Source: DYTO01 sp040757795 | GTDB lineage: Archaea > Hadarchaeota > Hadarchaeia > Hadarchaeales > Hadarchaeaceae | Assembly (NCBI GenBank): GCA_040757795.1 | Contig: JBFLWG010000061.1 | Location: 1-5,417, forward strand | Length of the DNA: 5,417 nucleotides | Direction: 5' to 3' | In this document: positions 1-4,899 of the stretch, one piece after another | How positions within the stretch are numbered: position 1 is the stretch's first letter | How the letters are laid out: every line of letters starts with the position of its first letter | Notes under the pieces: generated by a model | The model's database searches: none | What the model was told of the DNA's origin: nothing | Seen by the model: only the letters and a program-made list of their open reading frames with translations | Program-made: the position numbers and the translations under genes

Positions 1-903
1 TGTTTTCGGGTTTTTCCTGCTACCGACCACCTCACCGATTCCGGCGCCATAGCTGCCGAAGGTTTCCTTGGTGGCCAGTATCCCGACCTTCTTACCTCTG
101 TAAGTGATTTTTTCCGCCAGTTCCATGATTCTTTCAGGGATTTTTTCCTCAGGCCCTTCGACTAGGATGACTTCCGCCGCGGGCGCGTAGTGCCTGTATT
201 TCATGCCGGGCGCCAAAGCAACGGCCGCCTCGGTGGACGCCCCGGTTTTGGCCACGGCGTGGATTTCAACATCGGGCAAAATCTTCTCGAGGTCCTCAAT
301 TGTCACCGGGCCGGGCCTTAGAACGATCGGGACTTTACCGCTCAGGTCGAGAACCGTCGACTCCACCCCTAAGCCCACCTTCCCCCCGTCAATCACAGCG
401 TCTATCCTGCCTGAAAGGTCGTCGAGGACATGCTTGGCAGCGGTTGGGCTGGGCCTTCCAGCCATGTTGGCGCTGGGCGCGGCAATCGGCACGTCGGCCT
501 CAAGGATGAATGCCCTTGCAACTGGGTGGCTCGGCATCCTGACCGCGACGGTCGCTAGACCTGCAGTAGTCACGTCAGGGACCATCTCGGATTTCGGCAT
601 TAGGATGGTCAGAGGGCCCGGCCAGAATTTTTTCATGAGTTTTTCAGCTCTTTTTGGAATGAACGACGCCAAGATGGAAACGTCGCCGGTCCGCGCGATG
701 TGCACTATCAAGGGATTGTCTGGCGGCCTTTTTTTGGCCTTGAATATCCTCAAAACCGCCTTTTCGTCAAGGGCGTTCGCCCCCAATCCGTAGACTGTCT
801 CGGTTGGGAACGCTACCAGTCCCCCCATTCGGATGACTTCAGCGGCGGCCCTGATTTTTCCCCGCTCCGGCTTGGTCCTGTTCACTCTAAAGACTTCAGT
901 CAT
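1..903 (-). CDS. sua5: Sua5/YrdC-family L-threonylcarbamoyladenylate synthase, 3' end beyond window
   Basis: This enzyme makes threonylcarbamoyl-AMP from threonine, bicarbonate and ATP, the first step of t6A37 synthesis on tRNAs decoding ANN codons; in archaea KEOPS performs the transfer. The 301 visible codons are uninterrupted. The YrdC domain fills about residues 10-205, with PTETVYGLG at 33-41, KxR at 57-59, DNPLIVH at 62-68, WPGPLT, RMP at 122-124, SxN at 144-146 and RPGP at 196-199. The Sua5-type linker APGMKYRHYAP lies at 231-241, followed by the start of the C-terminal Sua5 domain, so this is the long form, not stand-alone TsaC/YrdC. The frame is open at the left edge, so the last part of the Sua5 domain is missing. 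I chose ATG at 903 because GGTGG lies 4 nt upstream; in-frame ATGs at 906 and 918 are alternatives. It is divergent from the MinD/ParA gene. Confidence 0.95.
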   Translation of the reverse strand, partial: MTEVFRVNRTKPERGKIRAAAEVIRMGGLVAFPTETVYGLGANALDEKAVLRIFKAKKRPPDNPLIVHIARTGDVSILASFIPKRAEKLMKKFWPGPLTILMPKSEMVPDVTTAGLATVAVRMPSHPVARAFILEADVPIAAPSANMAGRPSPTAAKHVLDDLSGRIDAVIDGGKVGLGVESTVLDLSGKVPIVLRPGPVTIEDLEKILPDVEIHAVAKTGASTEAAVALAPGMKYRHYAPAAEVILVEGPEEKIPERIMELAEKITYRGKKVGILATKETFGSYGAGIGEVVGSRKNPKT

Positions 904-934
904 CATGCCACCTTTCATACCACCTGCACCCACA

Positions 935-952
935 CCCAAAAGATATTTTGGG
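935..952. promoter_or_regulatory. Imperfect palindrome and candidate bidirectional TATA element between sua5 and the ATPase gene
   Basis: The 18 bp read CCCAAAAGATATTTTGGG, two 7-bp perfect arms around GATA. It is the only AT-rich block in the 75-bp divergent gap. Its centre (about 943.5) lies 26 nt from about 970 on the plus strand and about 917 on the minus strand. A TATA box read in both directions would therefore give short leaders that each begin at or just before a GGTGG ribosome-binding site. That archaeal TATA boxes sit about 26 nt upstream of the start is established. That this palindrome is the TATA box, or an operator, is inference. Confidence 0.45.
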
Positions 953-978
953 TCCCTACTCAGAGGGTTGGTGGTAAA

Positions 979-1866
979 ATGCCGGTGATTTCTGTCCTGG
1001 GCACGAAGGGCGGCGTGGGCAAATCAACTATAGCGATGGGCATAGCGGCTTGGCTCAGCAAGATGCAGGACGACCTGGTGCTGCTGGTGGACGGAGACGT
1101 CCACACAAGGACTGTTGAGCTGAAGATGTGTCCAAAAGCGGACGTGACCCTGGCCGAGGTCCTGAGAGGAAAGCACGAGCTGGTGGACGCAATCTATCTC
1201 TGCCAGCTGAAATCCCGGGGCAAGTGGGTGTTCCCACAGCTTGCGATCCTCCCCGCGGGTGGGCAGTTCATGCCGGCCGGTGGGCGCGACGTCAGCAAGT
1301 TTTTGGCCGATACGATAGAAACGTTCGACAAGGTGATGCCTAAGCTCCGCGGGTATTTCTCCCACGTCATCGTGGACACTCCGCCTTCCGTCATGTTCGA
1401 GCACTTCATACTGACATCCATCTCGGATGGGTTGGTTTTCACGGTAACCCCTGACGTCGAGTCTGTTTTTTCCTCCCGCCAGACATCGATGGGGTTGAAA
1501 GAGATGATGGGGCTGAAGACTGTGGGCACCATCCTGAACAAGGTCCCGCGGGGCATGACCCTCTTGGACACCTGGACGGACTATGCGAGCTCAATCGCGC
1601 CTGTCATCGGCACAATTTACAAGGACGACATAATAGAAGACGCCTTCAGGAGGAATCTGCCCGTGGTCGCGGCTTACCCCAAATCCTCTGCGGCCATATC
1701 AATGAAAGACATCACCAAAAAAATAATCAAGATGGACATAAAGCCCACAAGGGTCGCTTCCAGGTTCAAGAAGGCGCTGGGCCAGCTCTGGGCGCCAGGC
1801 AAAAAATGGATGGCTGATATGGAGGAACCCAAGAAGGTTTCGCATAAGCCGAAGAGATTGATGTGA
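979..1866 (+). CDS. MinD/ParA-family (SIMIBI) P-loop ATPase
   Basis: This 295-residue protein is a deviant-Walker ATPase of the MinD/ParA/Mrp group, which dimerise on ATP and position or segregate cargo on membrane or nucleoid. The deviant Walker A KGGVGKST covers residues 10-17 with the signature lysine K10; the switch I region has DGD at 38-40, and Walker B plus switch II is VIVDTPPS (D133). Later motifs TILNKV and a late region rich in P, S and A match MinD-like proteins. Residues about 258-271 form a possible amphipathic helix (V259, F263, A266, L267, L270, W271 on one face, R and K on the other), followed by a basic tail ending KPKRLM; this resembles the C-terminal membrane-targeting helix of MinD, but that is inference. 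ATG 979 is chosen because GGTGG ends 4 nt upstream and the family N-terminus starts there. No ParB, MinE or other partner is visible, so the cargo is unknown. Confidence 0.9.
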   Translation: MPVISVLGTKGGVGKSTIAMGIAAWLSKMQDDLVLLVDGDVHTRTVELKMCPKADVTLAEVLRGKHELVDAIYLCQLKSRGKWVFPQLAILPAGGQFMPAGGRDVSKFLADTIETFDKVMPKLRGYFSHVIVDTPPSVMFEHFILTSISDGLVFTVTPDVESVFSSRQTSMGLKEMMGLKTVGTILNKVPRGMTLLDTWTDYASSIAPVIGTIYKDDIIEDAFRRNLPVVAAYPKSSAAISMKDITKKIIKMDIKPTRVASRFKKALGQLWAPGKKWMADMEEPKKVSHKPKRLM

Positions 1867-1874
1867 CCCGGAAG

Positions 1875-2363
1875 CTACGTTGCCCAGTTTTCCATTATTT
1901 TTTTCTGCTGTTCTTTTGTGAGCTTGTTACACAAAGAGAAGATGTGGGATTTCTCCAAGCTAAAATGCTGTTCCAAGGAGTTGATGACCCGGAAAGAATA
2001 CGAGATTGCGAACTTCTGGGATTTTTCATCCTTGTTTTTTATGACATTTTTGACGATTCCGCCAATCATCAACGACATACCTTCCAGATAATCGTGGTCA
2101 AGGTCCAGCAAATCAACAACGCCATTGTTGCGGGCCGACTTTTTCAGCTCAGGGAATATGAAATCCCTTTCGGTCACATAGTGGGGCTTGACTTCCGCCA
2201 AAACATTCATCAGGTCCTTCAATGCCTTCCAGGTGTTTTTCTGGGAAGACTTCATTTTCAATCTCGACTTTATTTCGGCCAGCTTCTGGAGGACCGCCTC
2301 ATGCTCGCTAGCAATCCGTTTTACTACTTCATTCACATTGCCACGCTCCGATTTCACAAACAC
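1875..2363 (-). CDS. Hemerythrin-like (HHE) di-iron-type helical protein
   Basis: The 162-residue protein has the hemerythrin/HHE ligand pattern: H21-E, then H61-x3-E65 followed by FIFPEL, then H90-D, then H133-x3-E137 followed by a similar IF segment. Both HxxxE motifs and the two isolated histidines are spaced as in a four-helix bundle that binds two non-haem irons. Family members bind or sense oxygen, NO or iron, or take part in iron and redox stress responses; which applies here cannot be read from the sequence. There is no signal peptide or membrane segment, so it is probably cytoplasmic. The start is GTG at 2363, with GTG at 2357 as an alternative; no Shine-Dalgarno site is visible, and the TATA box at 2390-2396 points to a nearly leaderless transcript. 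It lies downstream of the toxin gene on the same strand but with its own promoter, and ends 8 bp from the convergent ATPase stop. Confidence 0.82.
   Translation of the reverse strand: MFVKSERGNVNEVVKRIASEHEAVLQKLAEIKSRLKMKSSQKNTWKALKDLMNVLAEVKPHYVTERDFIFPELKKSARNNGVVDLLDLDHDYLEGMSLMIGGIVKNVIKNKDEKSQKFAISYSFRVINSLEQHFSLEKSHIFSLCNKLTKEQQKKIMENWAT
1887..1904 (+). terminator. Candidate T-tract terminator of the MinD/ParA-type gene
   Basis: About 20 nt after the ATPase stop the plus strand carries TTTT (1887-1891 region) and then T7 at 1898-1904. Archaeal RNA polymerase terminates on short runs of T without needing a hairpin, so this fits. The same bases encode a Lys-Lys-Ile stretch at the end of the opposing hemerythrin-like gene, so the run could be a coding by-product. 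Confidence 0.35.
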
Positions 2364-2389
2364 TTGGCCCGAAACAAAAGTCTAGCAGC

Positions 2390-2396
2390 TATATAT
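2390..2396 (-). promoter_or_regulatory. TATA box of the hemerythrin-like gene
   Basis: On the minus strand the box reads ATATATA within GGATATATAGC. Its centre near 2393 predicts a transcript start near 2367, about 4 nt before GTG 2363 and 10 nt before GTG 2357. With no Shine-Dalgarno sequence in that gap, a leaderless or nearly leaderless mRNA is likely. The 76-bp gap between toxin and hemerythrin genes otherwise shows no gene. Confidence 0.55.
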
Positions 2397-2439
2397 CCCT
2401 GTTTTTATGATAAACCCAATGCTCACATCCAATGCCGTG

Positions 2440-2724
2440 TCAAATCCCAATGTAGGCGCTCTTTCTAGGCGCTATCTTTTCCACAAGCACCTCTCCTTTT
2501 CTCTCGTCCGCCCAAAAGATGGCTCGATATCCGCCCACCCGCAACCTGTAGAGCTTCGAATCGGATGTTCCAACCAAGTACTTCACATCCATACCGCTCT
2601 TTGCCTTGGTTGGGTTTTCTCTCAGGCGCTTGAGGTTCTCTTTAATGCGTTCAGCTGTTTCATGTGGTAGCTTTTTGAATTCTCTTGCGGCCTTTGGGTT
2701 CAGGAGGACATCAGAGGACATCAT
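2440..2724 (-). CDS. relE: RelE/ParE-superfamily toxin
   Basis: This 94-residue protein matches RelE/ParE toxins in length and plan: an N-terminal segment with KAAREFKKLP at 11-20, a helical hairpin to about residue 38, then the hallmark beta-strand motif YRLRVGGYRAIF (59-70) and a C-terminal strand with IAPRKSAY. The basic and aromatic residues R60, R62, R67, R87 and Y91 are candidates for contacts with mRNA or the ribosome. RelE members cut mRNA in the ribosomal A site, while ParE members poison gyrase; conservation of the RLRVGxYR motif favours RelE-like, but motif alone does not settle it. Its ATG at 2724 overlaps the antitoxin stop in ATGA, giving translational coupling. A second ATG at 2721 is an equally plausible start. 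No frameshift or truncation is seen. Confidence 0.88.
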   Translation of the reverse strand: MMSSDVLLNPKAAREFKKLPHETAERIKENLKRLRENPTKAKSGMDVKYLVGTSDSKLYRLRVGGYRAIFWADERKGEVLVEKIAPRKSAYIGI

Positions 2725-2921
2725 AGGTCTTCAAGCCTAACGTACTCCTTTCTGGGCGTTTTCTCGATTCGCTTGTAGACCTCGTCTATGATTTCCAGCT
2801 CTTCCTCGCTGATTGAGAGGAGTCGGCGAAGGATGTCATCGTAGCTCTCCCCCTTACGGCCGAGACGTTCTACTTTGGACTTGATCTCGGGGCTGATGGC
2901 TATTGTGGTTCGTTTCATCAT
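2721..2921 (-). CDS. Ribbon-helix-helix-type antitoxin paired with the RelE-like toxin
   Basis: This small protein (66 residues from ATG 2921, 65 from ATG 2918) begins with MKRTTIAIS, typical of the DNA-binding beta strand of ribbon-helix-helix proteins, followed by EIKSKVERLG and a second helix SYDDILRRLL. The acidic C-terminal half (EEELEIIDEV, then residues up to RLEDL) is the probable toxin-binding segment. The pattern matches short archaeal VapB-like/RHH antitoxins found with VapC or RelE toxins. It precedes and overlaps the toxin by 4 bp. A TTG at 2924 is in frame but the ATG pair is preferred, since the TATA box predicts a transcript start within 2-3 nt of 2921 and there is no Shine-Dalgarno site. 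Autoregulation through the inverted repeat over the promoter is likely for this family but not shown. Confidence 0.83.
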   Translation of the reverse strand: MMKRTTIAISPEIKSKVERLGRKGESYDDILRRLLSISEEELEIIDEVYKRIEKTPRKEYVRLEDL

Positions 2922-2928
2922 CAATATT

Positions 2929-2961
2929 ACATAAAAATTATAAAGTATATAAATTTTATGT
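2929..2961. repeat. Inverted repeat over the toxin-antitoxin promoter, candidate operator
   Basis: The 8-bp arms ACATAAAA (2929-2936) and TTTTATGT (2954-2961) are perfect inverted copies, 25 bp centre to centre, and flank or overlap the TATA box. Ribbon-helix-helix antitoxins commonly repress their own operon by binding paired sites over the promoter, so this is a reasonable operator. The region is very AT-rich, which raises the chance of such arms by accident. Confidence 0.45.
2946..2953 (-). promoter_or_regulatory. TATA box of the toxin-antitoxin operon
   Basis: The minus strand reads TTTATATA here, a strong archaeal TATA match. Its centre lies about 26 nt upstream of position 2923, almost exactly at the antitoxin ATG (2921), so the operon mRNA is probably leaderless. 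A second AT-rich candidate nearer the gene would place the start inside the coding region and is less suitable. Confidence 0.6.
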
Positions 2962-2979
2962 TTATGGCAGTTCTAAGAG

Positions 2980-3067
2980 TGGTGCGGGGGAAGGGATTTG
3001 AACCCTCGAACCCCTGAGGGACCAGCCCCTCAAGCTGGCGCCTTAGACCTGGCTCGGCTACCCCCGC
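2980..3067 (-). tRNA. tRNA-Leu, anticodon GAG, CCA encoded
   Basis: The minus strand folds as a complete class II tRNA. The acceptor arms GCGGGGG and CCCCCGC pair fully, with discriminator A and a genomically encoded CCA. The D arm is GCC/GGC. The anticodon stem CCAGC/GCTGG encloses the seven-base loop TTGAGGG, giving anticodon GAG, which reads leucine codons CUC and CUU. A 14-nt variable region with a CCC/GGG stem is typical of Leu or Ser, and the T arm has loop TTCAAAT. No intron is present. The body is 85 nt, 88 with CCA. It lies between the unknown rpoD-linked gene and the toxin-antitoxin pair on the same strand, with its own promoter. Confidence 0.97.
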
Positions 3068-3088
3068 CAATTGGAGATAGTCACGCCA

Positions 3089-3096
3089 AAATTAAA
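3089..3096 (-). promoter_or_regulatory. TATA-like box for tRNA-Leu
   Basis: The minus strand reads TTTAATTT. Its centre is about 25-26 nt upstream of the mature tRNA 5' end at 3067, the spacing expected for an archaeal promoter with little or no 5' leader on the transcript. No competing AT-rich box lies between it and the tRNA. Confidence 0.5.
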
Positions 3097-3104
3097 GCTT
3101 CCCT

Positions 3105-3130
3105 GATGGCCTGAAAAAAGGGCTGCCATC
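3105..3130 (-). terminator. Hairpin with T6 loop, probable end of the rps4-rps11-rpoD unit
   Basis: Seven nt after the stop of the unknown gene, the minus strand has a 6-bp perfect stem, GATGGC (3130-3125) with GCCATC (3110-3105), whose loop contains six consecutive T (3119-3114). Archaeal transcription ends at T-runs, so the T6 alone could suffice. It sits between the ribosomal/polymerase unit and the tRNA promoter. Confidence 0.5.
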
Positions 3131-3136
3131 GAGCGG

Positions 3137-3709
3137 CTATATCTCTTCCTTGTAAAGAGTGAGCCGCTTCAGCTTCCTCGAGATGTCGTCTAGGTGCAGG
3201 CGCATCCTGTAAATCCTTGCCTTGTATTCCGGGTTTTTCTCCATAGACAGCGAGGAATCCAAGCCCTCAAATGCGTCGACAAAGCGCCTCGGCTCGAAGT
3301 AACCCTTCTTGACTTCGTCCGCCAATATGTGCAAAATCCGCCTGACCTCCTTAAGCATGGGCCCGCCGGATGTCGACACCGGAAACATCACGTCGCGACT
3401 GTGAATGTAGTCGATCATCAGGTGAACTTCTTCAATCAATTTGTCTATGGAACTGGCCGCCTTTTGCCTGTCAAGCTTCTTCTCCTTGAGAAAATGAATC
3501 TCCCTCTTCACCTTGTCTTCGTCTTTCCTTCCGCCGCCGGCCTTCCCGCCAGCTTTCCCGCCAGCACCGAAAATCTTCTTTATGATCCGCACGCTGAAGT
3601 GGAAAAACTCCGGCTGCTGCAGCACGACTTTTGGCACCTCCATGTAACCCCAAGAAGTATCAAGCTCATCGTTTAAAAACAGTGCCCTTGGTATGCCCGA
3701 GCGGCTCAA
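3137..3709 (-). CDS. Unrecognised helical protein translationally coupled to rpoD
   Basis: I do not recognise this 190-residue protein. Residues 1-48 are mixed, with a hydrophobic and aromatic patch (EFFHFSVRIIKKIF, 34-47). A Gly/Lys/Ala-rich low-complexity linker follows at 48-60, built on two copies of a 12-bp DNA repeat. Residues about 62-190 are charged and mostly helical (IDKLIEEVHLMIDYIHSRD; LKEVRRILHILADEVKKG; ARIYRMRLHLDDISRKLKRL). There is no signal peptide, membrane segment or metal motif. The start is TTG at 3709, overlapping the rpoD stop as TTGA, which argues for co-translation; ATG at 3643 (residue 23) is the main alternative, but neither has a clear ribosome-binding site. Base composition resembles rpoD, so recent transfer is not indicated. 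Position at the end of the rps4-rps11-rpoD unit suggests, by inference only, a role tied to transcription or ribosome assembly. Confidence 0.75.
   Translation of the reverse strand: MSRSGIPRALFLNDELDTSWGYMEVPKVVLQQPEFFHFSVRIIKKIFGAGGKAGGKAGGGRKDEDKVKREIHFLKEKKLDRQKAASSIDKLIEEVHLMIDYIHSRDVMFPVSTSGGPMLKEVRRILHILADEVKKGYFEPRRFVDAFEGLDSSLSMEKNPEYKARIYRMRLHLDDISRKLKRLTLYKEEI
3542..3565. repeat. Two tandem 12-bp copies encoding the Gly-Lys-Ala linker
   Basis: CTTCCCGCCAGC (3542-3553) is followed directly by TTTCCCGCCAGC (3554-3565), differing at one base. On the minus strand they encode repeated Ala-Gly-Gly-Lys in the linker of the unrecognised protein. In-frame repeat units of this kind can expand or contract without breaking the gene. 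Confidence 0.7.
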
Positions 3710-4494
3710 AGCTTCTTCAGCTGTTTGGAAAAGTCAGCGAACTTGCCCCGGAGGGAGTCTATGGCCTTGAGTATGATCTGTTCGGGAGTAAGCCCGCCGA
3801 AAGACTCGACCTTGAAGATGAACCTGGTCGGGTCCCCGTAAACCCTGGCAGCCCCAGGCTTGCAGACATCAACGCACGAGCCGCAGATGCTGCACAGCGT
3901 CAGGTCCTTCACCCGGACCTTCCCGTCCTCGATCTCCAGTATCTCCTTCGGGCATGCCTTCACGCACTCCGCGCAAGCGTTGCACTTCTTCCCGTCGAAC
4001 TCCAGCACCGGCATGTAGCTGTATGAAACTACTCCAGGCTGCCACTTCGCGTGGACCTTCCCCTGCCCCAGGCGGGCGATGGCCGTGAGCTCAAGCTTCT
4101 GCCCCTTCGCCAGGGTGACTATCGGGATAGAGGCGCTGACCGGCCTGACTTCCTCGTCTGACGGCTTGAGGTCGCCGCTCATCAAAGTGGCTTCACCCTC
4201 GCTCGCCAGCACGAGATCGGCGCTACACTTGGTGCACTTGCCCTCCTTGCAGCCGCACTCTTCAGGAAGGTCATAGCCCGCCAGCGGTGTCTTGAGAGGG
4301 ACCATTGCAAGCCGGTGAGCAATAACTTCATCATACATTGCGGAGTCGTTTGACTTGAACTCGACCTCGTCCACCGCCATCACAGGCACCTCCCTCATGG
4401 CTGTCCTCCTGATCGCGTTGGCCATGGCAGGATTCGTCCCGGAGAGGGTGAACTCCATCTCATTCCCGTCTATTTTTCTTATCTCGATCTCCAT
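3706..4494 (-). CDS. rpoD: DNA-directed RNA polymerase subunit D with two ferredoxin-type Cys motifs
   Basis: This 262-residue subunit is the archaeal counterpart of one half of the bacterial alpha dimer; it pairs with subunit L (with N and P) to nucleate polymerase assembly. The N-terminal dimerisation part includes NAIRRTAMREVPVMAVDEV (residues 26-44) and HRLAMVPLKT. A CxCx4CxxC cluster (C80, C82, C87, C90) probably binds zinc. GKVHAKWQPG (145-154) is the conserved insert-domain motif. Domain 3 is ferredoxin-like with two complete CxxCxxCxxxC motifs (C171, C174, C177, C181 and C201, C204, C207, C211), so it can hold two 4Fe-4S clusters; many archaeal D subunits keep only one cluster or none. 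The C-terminal segment LTPEQIILKAIDSL completes the dimerisation domain. ATG 4494 follows the rps11 stop by 15 nt with a GGGG ribosome-binding site 8 nt upstream, and the stop overlaps the next gene. Confidence 0.97.
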   Translation of the reverse strand: MEIEIRKIDGNEMEFTLSGTNPAMANAIRRTAMREVPVMAVDEVEFKSNDSAMYDEVIAHRLAMVPLKTPLAGYDLPEECGCKEGKCTKCSADLVLASEGEATLMSGDLKPSDEEVRPVSASIPIVTLAKGQKLELTAIARLGQGKVHAKWQPGVVSYSYMPVLEFDGKKCNACAECVKACPKEILEIEDGKVRVKDLTLCSICGSCVDVCKPGAARVYGDPTRFIFKVESFGGLTPEQIILKAIDSLRGKFADFSKQLKKL

Positions 4495-4509
4495 TGTCTT
4501 GTCCCCTGA

Positions 4510-4899
4510 CTATACTCTCCTTCCCCTTCTTCCGCCTTTCTTTCTTCCGCCGCCGTGCGGGATTGGCGTCGCGTCCTCTATCCGACCTATCCTGAGCCCC
4601 GCCCTGGCGAGAGCCCTTATGGCAGCCTGCGCCCCAGGCCCCGGCGTCTTGGACTCGAGGCCTCCCTGCGCGCGCACCTTGATGTGGATGCCTGTGAACC
4701 CCTTCTCCATCGCCTCTTCGGCAGCCTTCATGGCCGCCTGCATCGCCGCGTACGGAGACGACTCTTCCCTGTCCGCCTTCACTATCATCCCGCCAGATGC
4801 CCTCGACACAGTCTCAGCTCCCGTAAGGTCAGTTATGTGAATCATTGTATTGTTGAAGGACGAATAAATGTGAGCTATTCCCCACTTCTCTTCAGGCAT
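4510..4899 (-). CDS. rps11: 30S ribosomal protein S11 (uS11)
   Basis: This 129-residue protein is archaeal uS11, a component of the small-subunit platform near the mRNA exit. It is recognised by EEKWGIAHIYSSFNNT at 3-18, ITDLTGAETVSRASGG at 22-37, the helix PYAAMQAAMKAAEEA, IHIKVRAQGG (71-80), TPGPGAQAAIRALARAG and the Lys/Arg-rich tail HGGGRKKGGRRGRRV. I chose ATG 4899 rather than the in-frame TTG at 4953 because archaeal uS11 starts at this MxEEKWG position and a GGTGA site lies 5 nt upstream; the extra 18 residues would lie wholly inside rps4. The gene overlaps the end of rps4 by 8 bp and precedes rpoD by 15 nt, the usual archaeal order. Confidence 0.97.
   Translation of the reverse strand: MPEEKWGIAHIYSSFNNTMIHITDLTGAETVSRASGGMIVKADREESSPYAAMQAAMKAAEEAMEKGFTGIHIKVRAQGGLESKTPGPGAQAAIRALARAGLRIGRIEDATPIPHGGGRKKGGRRGRRV

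Noticed and set aside
203..793. 196-codon plus-strand open frame
   Set aside because: It is antisense to sua5, whose motifs are intact throughout; a GC-rich shadow frame.
700..978. Long upstream extension of the MinD/ParA-type frame back to 700
   Set aside because: It lies antisense over the strongly conserved start of sua5, has no family similarity, and the ATP-binding family N-terminus begins at ATG 979 with a good GGTGG site.
1863..2468. 201-codon open frame on the plus strand
   Set aside because: It is the complement of the hemerythrin-like gene, which has an intact HHE ligand pattern and a promoter. The plus-strand product shows no motif and unnatural composition.
2922..2924. TTG as antitoxin start
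   Set aside because: The directly following ATGs at 2921 and 2918 are better, and the predicted transcript start is at about 2923.
2962..3067. tRNA-Leu as an integration (att) site for a mobile element carrying the toxin-antitoxin pair
   Set aside because: No direct repeat of the tRNA 3' end and no integrase are visible in this window; it remains only a question for the wider context.
3542..3565. Tandem 12-bp copies as the start of a CRISPR or regulatory array
   Set aside because: Only two adjacent copies, no spacers, in frame within a coding region and explained by a Gly/Lys/Ala linker.
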